Shown here piece by piece: positions 39,001 to 54,000 of a DNA stretch of 64,000 nt. Location of the stretch: positions 1,121,001 through 1,185,000 of the forward strand of contig NC_092675.1 in the NCBI RefSeq assembly GCF_964355755.1. The letters run 5' to 3'. A model generated the notes under the pieces. It was not told the origin of the DNA. It did no database searches and was given only the letters and a program-made list of their open reading frames with translations. The position numbers were made by a program, and so were the translations under genes. The stretch's first letter is position 1. Every line of letters begins with the position of its first letter. Source of the stretch: Antedon mediterranea. Taxonomy: Eukaryota > Echinodermata > Crinoidea > Comatulida > Antedonidae.

Positions 39001-42000
39001 TAAAACATTTTTTTTTTCTAATTTCAAAAGCAGATTTAAAAAATCAATAACTGAATATACTAAATTTGTAACGAAATCATCCTTTATTAAAATCCTTAAT
39101 AAACTCATATAATTCATAATGCATTTGAGTATATACAACTTAGGATTATGAACTATGGTATAACACGGTATTACGATTTAATATATAACTCCAAGGTTTT
39201 TTTGCGGGGTTTACCTCGGCCTGTGCAACACGCTAACAATTAAAGACGTGTTCAAATTTAGGGTGTTGTATAAACACAGCCTTAGTCAGTAATATAATTC
39301 GGTATAATTCTGAATCAATTTCATAAAATTCAGTTAGGCCTATATTGATGTCTTACTGTTGAACGTATTTGAAATATGATCTAATAATTAATTTTTGTCA
39401 TAATTCAATGATATGCCCATGAGGTAGCTATCATATAATGATATGATATAGTTTGTTAATTAAATCATAGTAATGATTCAGATGTTGTAGGCCTAATATT
39501 AAATTGGATTACAGGAATTCGTAGCATATAAATAGGGGTGTAAATTTGTACTTTTTAAGAGTATACTTCTGTAACCTTGCCTGGTTCCTTGCTGTGGATT
39601 CTAAAGCTACCATAAATGCTCGGTCTGTGTTTATGGCCATTTGCAGACTACAGTATATGCTGGAAAGAATGTAAACCTAGACACTACATCACAGTGTGTG
39701 TTCTATGTCCACTGTGAGGCGGACAACTTGTACCAAGTTCAAGTGTAATTTTTCCTCACCTTGATACCCTCTATTACCCAGCAGGATTCATGTTCTTAGA
39801 GCTTTCCAGGGCCTGGCAGCTGATATAATTCAATTTACTGTTTCCATAGCAATATGTGGTCTTGCATATTGTTTTATTGATTTTTGTTTTACTTAGTGCC
39901 CAGGATTAAGGATAAAGTTCAAAGTATATCTATCGTATTATGTTAATAATTCAGAAGGAATAGCTCATGTACTAACTGCCCTTTATAGTTAATAGTATAT
40001 GCTGGCGGTTGATGGGGTCTTCTTAACAATATTGAAAGAAAAGAAAATACACAAACGACTGTATTGGAGGAAAAATGTTATAATAACAACGCATCTTTTA
40101 ATAATAAAGAATTTTCTTCAAAATTGATTATGCCACCTGTCAGTTATACTATTGTACACATTTTATAGAGTAAAATATTTTCAATTTTTCAATGATAGAT
40201 TAATCGTAACAGGTTAAAATGATGTATAGTTGTGTGTTTTGTCATCTTAAGCCTAGTTAAATCCTTAAGTACACTACATGCAGACACACAGCCATTGATT
40301 GTCTAAAGATTGATTATTGAAGATAATAATATGACAATCGCTGACTTGTTTGTGATACTTTTTTGCTGACTTTTCTTCCGTGCAGCAAATAAAATGAAAA
40401 AGTTGTAGTGATACTATAGTAATTTCATGGAAACTAAACTTAAAATTATTGTTAGTTTCCTTTCTACTAGAAAAAGCAAGCCTAGCCAGAATTTTTATAG
40501 GAACGTTCTTTCTTCTAACGGCAAAAAATAGTCATTACCAACACTAGACCTATCACCTAGTTGGAAAAAGTAATTTGTATGAACCCTCAAACTCCCGAAC
40601 CCCTTGGCTCAGGCTTGGAAAGATTATTTCAATATAATCTATTTTTAATCATTTTCTGTAGTCACCGCAAAACATAGGTAGTAAACATAACTCAACAGCA
40701 AGACCATTCGGAGGAGGAGGGGGAGGTGGTGGAGGTGGTGTTGACAGTGGCATAGGTGGAGGGATTTCACCAGGTAAAGCAACAGTTGTCCACAAACAAT
40801 TTAACTCTCCAGCAGGCCTGTATTCTGCCTCCAACATTGCTGAGACTTTCAAAGGTCAGACTGAAGGTCTTATTGCAGGGCATTTGCTTGAAGGGTAAGA
40901 TTTAAATTGTTTTTAAATTAAAGTACCGTATCCTCGGGTATAATCCCACTTCAGGTTTAATCTCACCTCCTATTTTATGATTTCACAAACAGGCATATCC
41001 CCTAGTATAGTCCCAGTATTGACTTTTGGTCTGGATATAGGCCTCTCTCTATCGAGTTCAGATGAGATTTTATTAACAATCATTTTTTTACTGAACCAGG
41101 GTTTCTCCAGGTATAGTCCCATCCCCAAAGTCAGCTCAATTTAGTGTTCTAGGTGGGTGGGATTTACAGGATATAAAAAAAGCAGAAATGGTGTTTCACC
41201 ATGAATATAATATTGATTGATTGACTATCAGAATGTATGTACAGTTTATAGGAATACTAGATATATAGGGATTATTTCACAATGCTCTCGTATGGAGTTA
41301 CGAGTGATTTTACGAAATAGAATGGTAGGCTAACGATGACTGCTTGATGATGTTCACTGACGTGTTATCATGATGTTTTGTTACCCGACAACAAAACATT
41401 TTACGTTATTAATAAATGTTAGTTGTTAATCAATTTTTATGACTAAATAAGAACAATGTATGCGCAATGCAATGTTGTGGGTTGAAATTGTTGAACAGTA
41501 TGTTTGTGATTGCCTAATATCTAGAGAACCTTAACCCCACCTATGCTCAGCTGATGTGAGTGTAAACACGTATACCTCAAACCATTACCAGAATAGAATA
41601 CAAAGTATGCATTGATCTCATTGTTAACATGAATATTCTTTACATTAAACAAATAGCAATTGATGCTTACATATTGTTTGATCAGTTTAGCTAACTGCAC
41701 ATTTTTAGTGATTAATGGGTTTAACAATTGATTGCAACTAGCCACTTCACAAACCTTATTTCATGTTGGCGGATATGATTTGAAAAACAAAAATGTATTA
41801 CAGTCAACTCTTCACCAAACCATCGGGCTGACCTCTAAGTTTAACTTGAGTCAGATTCAGTTTCTGCTTCTCGGATGTGGATAGACCATTTACTACTTAC
41901 TATAATTGTTGTTTTCGCCTTTTTACCGAATATAAATTTTATCTTTTATGAGACTAAATAGATCTGATTTTGTAATAAACAGCTTTTGTTATTACTACAT

Positions 42001-45000
42001 AATATAGATTTTGTTATAATATAATTGTACAAATAAAGAATGTTTATGAGTGTAATGGTATAAATAATAGCATGGTGGTGAAATATATAAGATTTTTTTT
42101 CATACACAAAAAACTATTGAACGACCATTCAACAGTGCATACTATTGCATGCCATGTGACCCACAATCATCCAATCAAATGGCAGGAATTTATTTAGGTG
42201 TTATATTATACTGTTTATACAAAACTAAATGCCAATTTTGTAATACCCAGGCAAGAAGATGAACCACAAACTGTGAGCAATCCTGGTGCACAATCAAGAT
42301 CATTCAAGATGTTACAGCAACATGTTGGAGAAGAGGATGAACCTGATGCAGGTATAGCATTTAGTGCCTAGCTTTACCTTGATAACTCAATTGCCTTCTG
42401 AGGTGAAAACATAAACTCAAAAAAACTTTGAACACCCTCTAAGAAAACCCAAAACCACCACCCTGATGTGGGTGACTTTGCCAATACCACCTTAATTGTC
42501 TTTTTGTGGTGCCATCCAAATATGGTAGTGATGAGACATTATTTTGTTCATATATGAGCACATCACATAAAGTTTGATAGTGTAGACAGAGCTTTACACC
42601 ACTTTATCAAAAACATCCTTTCCTTATATTACTGTACAATGACAAAATCATGTTCATCACCATTGCTGAATTTAATTAATGATTTAATATCAATATTCTT
42701 TTTCATCTAGATCTTCAATCATCCTCATAAGCATTGCCTGGGTATTGGCATTGTTAATGTAAAGCTCTGTCTATACTATCAAAGTAGTTTGACAAAAAAA
42801 TGTGATGGGCCCATATGGACATGATGATGTCATATCACCACATCACATTTGTCAAACTAGTTTGATAGTGTAGACAAGACTTTATATCATTCATTGTCAA
42901 AACCAACACCAACAACATAGTCAACATACAATAGTGTACTATCATTCCAATCTACTCACTGTATCACTAATCCCATATAGATTAGTATGTATTTATCTAA
43001 ATATCACTGCGTCTGCAGGTTATAGACCACATACTATGAACTCCAGTTCAGCGATTGGGAAAAACAAGGACGAAAGGCTATCATATCCTTGCTACTTCAA
43101 GAGTGTCCAGGCCCCAGTTGGTAAAACATTACTAACCTTTTTTTTTATTTTCGCCAAATCTGCCTTTTCAAGCTTCTTCGATCAAATTGTTAAGTTTTTA
43201 TTGGTCTATTCGTATTGGTAATTGGTTTTCGTTTTAATAAATTGTTTTTCTGTTATTTTACATAAATTGTCACTATTCTGCTGTTTTCTTTTTTGCATGT
43301 GATGTCCATCCAAGTTCCATTAATACATTCAACTAGCTTCTTCAAAATTTATTTTTTTATAATTTGTACATTTTGCTATTCATTTACTTCTTATACTGCT
43401 CAAAGAATGCAAATTATTTGTTTGGTTACCATGGTTGCCTGCTCTGTATGGAACCAATAGTATCTGGAGTGCCATTCATTTTTTTAATTTACTATATTAT
43501 TATTTTTTAAATACTAATTGAATTGCTTTATTATAAACCAATTCCCAAATTGAATGCCTAGCCAGCCTCTATGGAAGAAATAGTACCTTAAAGTCTTTCA
43601 TTTTTAAAAACTAATAACTAGGAGAGCACTATTATTTCATATTGCTGATTCAATACCAATGTAATTGGTCCATTTTCAACAGTATAATAGGCACACCATA
43701 CCTTGAGTTTGTCAGGCCTTCGCTGGTGTACACCTGCGCTTTTGCTTTATTTAATTGTTTACTTTTTTTAAATTTTTTTAAGCATCCATTTTTCCAAGAG
43801 TTGATTCATTTAACGCTTTGTTAATTTGTTTTGCTTTGGAAATGTAATGTATGATATTATGTGGTTGTTATACAGTAGGCGCTGGGAACCTTGTCTCCAT
43901 TTTAAACATCACTATGCCATGGTCATTTCTCTACTACAGTAACTTTTTATAAATAATGTATGCATTCACTTTCAGGGCATCAAGAAGGTATGTCAAATGG
44001 GGCCAAGCCAACTGGAATGAAGAGTGTACAAGCTCCCAAAACAAGTCCAAATGCTGGATCAAAACCAGCATCAACAGGACAACTACCAATCTGTGTTCGC
44101 TGCCAAATAGGAATAGTGTAAGTATTCTGGAGTAACAGAAAATAATGTGGGAATAACGGATAATAATTGTGGAGTAGTTTTGCGTCAGGGTGTTGAGTAA
44201 TTGGTCAGATGTTTGCCCTACTTGTAAGCACTGATCAAATGTTATCTTGGTTGCCCTTTTATCTTATCTTCTTAAATAAATGTAATTTAAGTAAAATAAA
44301 TTCTTGCAATCCGAAAAATATAGTAGTTTTATCTGCTTTGTAAATCATGTTATATGTTACCCAGTTATTTTATATTCAGAAATGTATTATGTATATGTAT
44401 GGTATTGGTAATGGTTTTAAATATGATGACATGGGGATATGGCATGTATTATGTATATGTATGGTATTGGTAGTGGTTTTAAATATGATGACATGGGGAT
44501 ATTATATGGCACACTTCCCTTAAACTAAATTTGAAGTTTGTGCCTAAAGTGTAAAAACCAAAATTATGATGGTTATCAGCTATTGATAGCCTGAAAAATA
44601 AAAATGTGTAGAAAGTTCAGGGTGGCCCTATACAAATCAAACCATCATTTTATTTTATTGGCTTTAGTGGACCATTTGTGAACCTTAAAGGAAAATCATT
44701 GCATCCTGATTGTTTTGTTTGTGAGGCTTGCAACTGCAGTTTGAGAAACAAAGGTATGTAGGCAACCATAATACACTCACTAGATGTGTATCCACTAATT
44801 CTTAATTAAATCCTCTAAAGCTACACGGAATATCGCCTTCCATAATCAACTGTGACAATTATATATATTCTTTCCTTTTGTATACCAATAGCTCAACATC
44901 CTATCCTAGGAGTTTAAAGCATCTTCCTAAATACATTATAAAATCCTATTTTAGTGTGATTTTCCGTTTTGTATTGTTTGTTGTATATATGGAATTTTTA

Positions 45001-48000
45001 TTTGAAAATAAAGTGATCAATCAATCAATACTCCTTTTAATGATTATTTCTTGCTTTTTCTAGATTTAAAATAAATGCTAATAATGATACAATAATATTT
45101 CTATTTGATAGGATATTTTACAGTTGCTGGAAAAATGTATTGTGAAAAAGATGCCAGAGCTAAGCAAATAGAGCAGCAACAGCAGCCACCCCAGCAATCA
45201 CCAGCGCCTGCTGCACCAAGGTAATTGCTCACATACACATTTGTTTATATAATATTAGCAGAGATACTGGCTGGTTTCAAATGTAGTCTAAAGCTCTGTC
45301 TACACTATCAAACTTTATGTGACAAAAAGTGTGATGTGCCTATATATATAATGTCATATCACTACCATATTTGGGAACATAACACTTTTTTTGTCAGACT
45401 GTTTGATAGTGTAGACAGAGCTTAAAACGTTCCCCGTACAATGTATGTGTATGGATACGTGCAGTAGCAACAACATGAGAAAACATTCTCTCCCATTTAA
45501 TGTATGTGTATGGATACGTGCAGTAGCAACAACATGAGCAAACATTCTCTCCTATTTAATGTATGTGTATGGATACGTGCAGTAGCAACAACATGAGCAA
45601 ACATTCTCTCCCATTTAATGTAAGTGTATGGATACGTGCAGTAGCAACAACATGAGCAAACATTCTCTCCCATTTAATGTAAGTGTATGGATACGTGCAG
45701 TAGCAACAACATGAGCAAACATTCTCTCCCATTTAATGTAAGTGTATGGATACGTGCAGTAGCAACAACATGAGCAAACATTCTCTCCCATTTAATGTAA
45801 GTGTATGGATACGTGCAGTAGCAAACATTCTCTCCCATTTATAGATCCTGATTTTTAACAACTTTGTATGGTTATTTTTGTATTCTAAGTTATTAAATCT
45901 TTTCCTTTTTGTCTTGTATTTTGAGATTATTATATTTCCTATGGGAAATCACAGATACACCTAATAAATGATAGAATTCAAAGAAATAATATTGAATAAT
46001 ATCAAATATAACATCAAACATCATATTTATACTTGGATAGTAAATCTGTATTTTATTTATTTATATGTACTGGATGTCTAAGGATGGATAAGATAAGATT
46101 TTAATTGTTTTTGCTTATCCTTGCCTCCTTAGATTTCTGCCTGTCTTGTTTTTGTTACTATGTTTAAATGTATTTCGATTTCGAAGGCTAAATAAAGAAT
46201 GAATGAATGAATAGAAAACTTAAAAACTTTATTAGTTTCCAGTTTAGAAAAGTTGTCTGTATTTAATTTGAAAACACAACGGTGTGAAACTTCATAGTTG
46301 AATTGTTTTTACTTGAAACTTAATAAGAATGTAATACTGGTTACACTGTATGTAGTATATTGTTAGCTGTGCAGGTTGAGCAGGTATGTGTGATTTGACA
46401 AGACAGCTTTGAGATGCGTTGGAATTCAAAACAACAGATGAAAGGTCATAGGTCATAGTATTATCAAATGTCATAGTTCATTTTCTGTATAGTAATTCAC
46501 TTTGGAATATGACATATTATAATTCCTATTTAATTGTATACATTACATATTTTACTATATAGGTAATTAGTAACAAATATCAAATTTGAGGTTTAGTTCT
46601 GAGATGCAATTAATGAATAAAACAACTTGTTTCAAAAGTACAAAATATTTACCCCAAACAATTAATTGAAATAACAATAAAAGAGTATGTAAGAACCCCA
46701 ACATAAAATTAATACACACACCAGGGAGTGTAATGAAATACAATACTTAATTTTCGTATAACGCTTATAAATGATGTTTAAGTAAGCTTGTTGGAGAAGT
46801 GATGAATGACATTTTGACATAATTATATTTATTCCATCATGTTATACAAACAAATGGATCTCATCCTCTTATACATACAAATGGTTACATTTAGTTTGTG
46901 GATACCAAAGGACTAAAGCTCTGTCTATACTGTCAAAAAAATGTGACTGTATATAGACATGGTGATGTCATTTCACTACCATATTTGGGTATATCACCAC
47001 CATATTTGGGCACATGACACTTTTTGTCAAACTAGTTTGATAGTGTAGAAAGAGCTAGATTATTACTTTTGAGGGTGTGCTTGTATATACTGAAGGTGAG
47101 CTTGTGACAGTATTATATTAAGGAAATGGTTTATTAAAAATAACTATCGTGAAAGGAAAGGTTAAATTGAAATTGAGGTCTTCACAAACAGTTAGATGTC
47201 ATAGAGTGCACAGGCAGTGACAGGCATCAAATGCCATCTTCACACTACAGCACAAGTATTACGTTACACACATTTCTGAAATATAAAATTTAGTTTGACT
47301 AGTCATAAGTATATGCAATACAACTATTATAAAAAAAAACATAGTCAAATAGCATTTTAGTATACAGAAATAGTGTTAATATTTATATATTAAAATTACA
47401 TTTTTACCAAAATTATAACTTTGCTATTTTTTCAAATCCTAATATCTCTCTTTTTTTGAAATTTACTTTTTGTGCCCAATATGTTTTCAGGTGTACCGTG
47501 CATTGCAATGGCAGCATTTTAAAAGCAACAGCCAACTGCAAAGCGTTTTTTTTTCTCAAGACATGTTTTAGGTGCTCATACAAGGTTTTTTAATGTGAAA
47601 TAATTCAATATTTTTATCTAAACAGGTCATCAGTACTTTAGTAGTTTAATTTTTTGAGTAATGCATTGTTTTCTTTTTAGTGTTACTAACGGACAAAGTT
47701 CAATGAAGATAAATTTAAGCTCGGCAGCAAAACCAGCAGCCCAACCCTACTCACCACAACAGGCCTACCAACAAAAGCCAGCAGCCCAAACCTACTCACC
47801 TCAACCAGCAGTCCAACCCTACTCACCTCAACAGGCCTACCAACAGAAGCCTCCGAGGTAAGTTAAAAAGGATTGATAACTGCCCTGCCTACTGGGAAAG
47901 ATACCCGTCCCAGGGTAGGTCTCAAATGTAGTTTAAAACATTTACAGTGTAATTCCCTTCATTGTATGGATGTGTGTTATTGCATGGAGTAAAGAATAAG

Positions 48001-51000
48001 AGGAGACACAACTTGAATAGTTCAGTCAGTTCATCGTGTTTACCGCTTGCTTAAGGCTATGCTTGTAATGAGTATTTAAGGAGGTGCTAAACACTGCCGT
48101 TATGTAACCCAATTAGCAAAGAGTACAATGTTTACTGCCCGCGGTCAATTTTGGTGTTAGTACACATGCGTATTAGGACGTCACAATACTCTTGCTAGGC
48201 GATGTGCGTTAAAGCGTGAAAGGTGTACTATATACTGTTTGTAGACCTACTGAACTTGTATTCCGACCTTGTTTATTAATTTTTATTAAAAAGCAGCGCT
48301 ATATATATACATATATTCTACTGGATATCGCTTATTAATAAATTAATAATACGAGTTTTATACGGCACCAATAAAGGAATTATATTTATATGGTTTACTG
48401 TGTACTAAATGTTGGTAATTTCTCCAGACAACTTATCATGAATCATTATGAATTAATGGGTTTAATAAGGACCAGTGGTGGTGCCAGCGGGGGGGCTACG
48501 GGGGCTGTATCCCCTCGTCGTCTCCCCCCCTTCCCCTCTTCCCCTCTTCCCCTCTTCCCCGTCTGGGAAACGCGAGTACTTTTCGTCGAGGAATATAATA
48601 TGCAGTAAAAATCATTCGCGTTCACTTCGTATAACTTCAGCGCCTAGAAAAACTGCGACGTTCCATTTTTTTTAGTATTGTACGTTGGTGGAGCGGAGAG
48701 CTATTGCACTTTGCATGCATTATTGCCAGCGATCTAATAAACAATGAATAGGTACGCACTTGTCTGGCGGTTCCCCTTTGTACGAATTGTTTAACATTGG
48801 ACCTGCTCCATTGCGGTTTACGTGTGATATCATGTTCCATCCAGGGACCAGAATGTGTACTGTACTAGTTACTTTCCAGGCGAAGTTTACAGCCGCGTCA
48901 GTCGTGATCGACGTACGCAATACAGCAAAAGGGTACGAATAATGTTGGCGATCTATTGTTCGTATGTCCGATTTTTTAATTTTACGATTAACCGCTATGT
49001 ACCGAACTGTACATAATCCTTTTAAACAATGGCTTATAATTACAAAAGAGCATAGACTATATTTGTAATTGAATTAAAACAACCAACACATATCATTTGT
49101 AGTTGTTGTTACGGGTTGATACTAAACGAATATTCTCGTAGTACCGTACCATTTTATACCATATTATATAATAACGACCAACCGAAAACTAAAACTAATT
49201 GATTAATTTCTTCTTTAATAAAATATTACTACTATTTGTTTTCTAACGTTATTACAATTATTAATATATTAATATAGACCTACATAAAAAAAAACCTATT
49301 ATTATTATTGATATTGTTTATTGTTACTATAGGCGCGCCTATGCCTGAACCTATTAGGCCTACCGGTTACGGTATGCACTAAATATGTCCATCATTATGG
49401 GATTAAATATTATCCTTATTTAGGCTATTTATTAAATAATAATATATTACGAACTACTAGGCCTATGTGTAGCCACAAATCGTTAAACGATATATAATTT
49501 AAGTCCTACAATTTCACTGAACTCTAAGTATGTGATCGTAAAAATCATATATTTTATGATATTAATATCATAAATAATTTAATTATACAATATCAGACTA
49601 AAATAGAAGAATTTTAGTTTTGCTAAACAGTCATAATATAGACTGAAACATAAATTAAATGTCATATACAGTAATAAAAATAAGAAATTGTGTCGTTGGA
49701 ATTCTAATATACGTATATTTTTTAATATTCATGAGAACAAATTATATAATTTTTTTCATGCGCGCATTTGCGCGCACTAAAATGTGATTTTAAAATAAGT
49801 TGGAGTCTTTAATATGCTACAAAATGCACTAGGGTTCGTAAATTAAAAAGTTGCTTAAACGGTAAAATTTCGATTTACCAAATGATACGTCTATGGCTTG
49901 ATAAAAAATATGATTAATTTGTTAGCTGGTATAAAAACTGCGATATCTCCGTGAAAATTTACTCGATTTTTAAACGGTTTTTTCGAGAAAAAAGCTCAAA
50001 GAACAATGAACAACTGCACAAAGGTCATGCTTCACTATGATGTATTAGAAACTACTGCGCAGCCTCTGTTTACTTTTTTTGTCACCGATGTCATGCCTGG
50101 CTTCTTCCTTAATTAGGGTGTTACGTAATCAGAGCCAACTCTGCAGCGAGCTGCACGGGTAAACAGGATGTTCTTCAAAGGATCGTTATGGGAAGTTTAT
50201 TACCCTATGCTTAAGCACTACCGCACAGCGTGATACTAATTGGATTAACTGGATAGCTAGGCCGTGTTGTGCCTCCTCTTATTCTTTACTCCATGGTTAT
50301 TGCAACAATTTGGTGTTTGCAAATAGATAAAAGAAAAAAGTAACAATATTTGGAGACAACATACTTTTTATAAATTCCTTTTTTTATGAAATTATGGAAT
50401 TAAAGTACATCTCTGTCCTCGCTTTCATTTTCCCATGCTCAATTTTGCCAGTGTTTAAAGGCATACTCCATTGAGTTTTTAGTTATCCTTTAAATAAATA
50501 TAATCTCTTTTTATAATATCCCAATGTGTGTGTTTGATTATTGGATATTTATGTTTTTGTATTGTGTTCTATGTGTCAACATTATACTTATAATTTTCAT
50601 TTAATTTTCACTAACTTTACTAATAGTTTAATAACAAATGATAAACACCTTATATTCACAAAACAACTGATATTCTACACTATAAATAATGTTTAAATAA
50701 CATTATTTACAAATTCCTCTATCAATTTTCACCAATTTACTTTTACACCAATCACATTTCAAACAATGTTTTCATCTATCCATGCTATTGTTGGCTTTCA
50801 TGTAAAACCACAAGATCCAGTGTAAGTGTGTATTAAAAGCATTTAACGGTAAATTATAGGCCAACTTCTTCACTGTTCAAGCAACGTTATTCAGAATTTG
50901 TACTTTTATTTTAATAGTATATTATATTTATTCGAGTTGAGTGGCCAAGCGGTTGACATATATAGCGATAAAATTGGCACATGTCCGAGGCTCTGCTCGA

Positions 51001-54000
51001 CCATAGTTGGTAGTCTTATCCTAAAAAACCTAATGCTGGAGGTTCAGTGTAAATTGGCTAATGTGCATTTTTTAAGAACGCAGTTCATCTTTCAGAATAG
51101 TAAAGCGTTGCATCAGTTATCTGGTCCATCTAAGCAGAAAAATGAGTGACCTTTGGTGGCAGCTATACGATATAAAGAAACCCCTGTATACAGAGTTGTT
51201 CTCCACAATGCAATTCAGCACAGTAGGCTGTGAATCACAAGTTATTTTCCTACATTAAATGTAAATTATTACATGTTCTGCACATAGTGTAGAAAAGTCT
51301 CAATTCATTTTTCTAAAAGATAATTTATTTTTACATAAAATTACTAAAAATGAAAGAGATGGGCTTTCATTATGCTCTATATTTATCATTATCATCATCA
51401 ATTAAAATGGTTTGAATAATATTTGTATGAATGCTTTAACTACCATAATATCACTGTTATTCCCAAAGTGTGTTGTAGTCTATAATATAAGGTATTGCTT
51501 TTTAGTGTTTATGAAATGTTTCACTTGGCAACATTCAAATGTCACTTGAGCATTGGCTGTACTCAATAAATCAAATTCAATTCACATACTAATGCATGTT
51601 TGATATGATGTATGAGAGTGAACCCCGCCAAACCATACTAGTTTGCTTAAACTTGCATAATAATGTCTAACAGATGTCATGTATGTGCCAAATGTCATCT
51701 TATATTTGATAAAAGGAGAAATTTAACATTTAAAACATTAAAACTTACCTCCCATGGATTGTATTTTGAATTTAATCTTAATATTTTTTTTGTGTATACA
51801 AAAATGTTTCTTGTAGTATTTGAACCTGCAATCTCTCATTTATAGTGTTTTTCTGGTCCTTCAGTAAATTTGAATTAACTTGAGGTATAAATACATATTA
51901 CCGGTACTTTAAACATGTCTTTCCCTGGAGACCTCATCAGGAATGATGTCACCAGATAGTTTGTGTGACCTCATCAGGAATGATGTCACCAGATAGTTTG
52001 TGTGACCTCATCAGGAATGATGTCACCAGATAGTTTGTGTGACCTCATCAGGAATGATGTCACCAGATAGTTTGTGTGACGTCATCAGGAATGATGTCAC
52101 CAGATAGTTTGTGTGACCTCATCAGGAATGATGTCACCAGATAGTTCGTGTGACGTCATCAGGAATGATGTCACCAGATAGTTTGTGTGACCTCATCAGG
52201 AATGATGTCACCAGATAGTTTGTGTGACCTCATCAGGAATGATGTCACCAGATAGTTTGTGTGACCTCATCAGGAATGATGTCACCAGATAGTTTATGTG
52301 ACCTCATCAGGAATGATGTCACCAGATAGTTTGTGTGACCTCATCAGGAATGATGTCACCAGATAGTTTGTGTGACGTCATTGGGGGGGGGGGGGGGTTG
52401 TTCTCAGATGATAAAACGCAACTGCATCTGTTTTGATGTTGTAGAATCAGAATTCTAAATATAACTGTTTTACTGTTTACTTTTACATATTGTAATTAAT
52501 TGATTGTAGCTTAACATGGTCTGAAATAAGTTCCTGAAATACTGTATAGAATAGTGTTTGTCTTGTTTAATTGATACTGATGTATAGATAGTTCTTTTGT
52601 GTCATCCCTTGTGCATGTCTAGTTGATGATAACCAAATAGTATTATGTGCTTAATCACATTGTCTGGTATTATCGTTTTGTGGAAATGCGTTCATTATAA
52701 CAACTCACCATAAATCGCTAATTAAAATGGACATTTCCGTTGAAGCTTCAAGAGTCCTCCACCAGTTGTAAAACCGAAGCCAAAGGTCAGTTCTTCTGAT
52801 GCGCCAGATCCGAACTTTGTCATAGCCCAGGCTCTGAACCAAAATCCAGACGCGATGAAGTCGTAGGTTTTCACTTTTATTATTCTATTTGTTGCATGAG
52901 AAGCTGTTATAATTCCAGTATGATTATTTGGGAAACATATTTTGTTTATTCTCAATTATTACAAAGTTGATACAAAGCGAAAATCATTATTATTTTGTGA
53001 TTTTTGTTATGATATTTTCTTTGTTATTTATGTATCAGTGCCACATTTATTTTGATGTTTGTCTTTTGCGAAGTTAGTGAGTGTTGACAGTGATGAATGT
53101 GTTTGTTACCTTTTTAATATGCCTGTGTGTGTTGATATGTGTTATATATTATAACACAATGTAAGGGATCATAATTGTGTGTTGCTTGATGAGAGATACT
53201 GTATATCATCTACTGTAGTAGTACTGTAGATGGCATATGGCAAACATTAAGAGTGGGTAGAAATAAATAAATATAGTTATATATTAAATAATTTGAATAG
53301 CTATGCAAACCTAGGTTTATTGGAGGTTATAAAAAGATTTCTTGGTGTGCTATATTAAAATAAGGCTGTGTGGAGAGAGAGCCTTAGAATTTATAATAAG
53401 TAAGAGTAATGAAATCTGTGTTGGTTGACTCTGCCCAAACAACATGAGATTAATATTACCAGCCAGTGCCAACCTCAATTGCAAAAAGAACAAAATGTTT
53501 AAATATAAGAGAATTAATAATTTAAAAAAAAAACATTTTACCCAAATTAACAGATTCTCTAAATAAACTAAAGCGCTGTAATTGTAACCTCTAGTTGTAG
53601 ATAGCATGTTTTTGATTTTAGCCTCTGCAACTTGATGCATGGAGATTTATTCAGAAGAATAAATTAGAAAAGAAAACATTTAGATATGTAATACATACAA
53701 CTGTATCTTTTTAAAGATATAAATTATATAGCTATAAAATAAATAAACTCATTCCCACCCAATTGAAAGCTAGTAGACCAAAATATTGGAATTATTCTAA
53801 CAATATATTTAACCATATTATTATTATAGTGATTTATACAGCGCTTTTCCTAGAGACGAAAGCGCTGTATAAAAATAGGAGTCACATTTAAAATAAAATT
53901 AATTAAATCAGATGTATGGTAATATCGATCATCAGTTGTATAACGTAAACACAGACATTTTTACCCACACTCAAACTTGCCTATTATTGATAAATATGGT

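Noticed and set aside
48390-48675. Overlapping 66-72 codon frames rich in S, P and G
   Set aside because: Produced by a (CCCCTCTT)n run within the 2.3-kb transposon; no coding signature.
50938-51010. Functional tRNA-Leu or tRNA-Ser gene
   Set aside because: The A box is good but no B box at the right place, no acceptor-stem pairing and no T run; better read as a SINE relic.
52722-52955. 77-codon open frame, minus strand
   Set aside because: It is the shadow of the proline/lysine-rich candidate Zasp exon on the plus strand.
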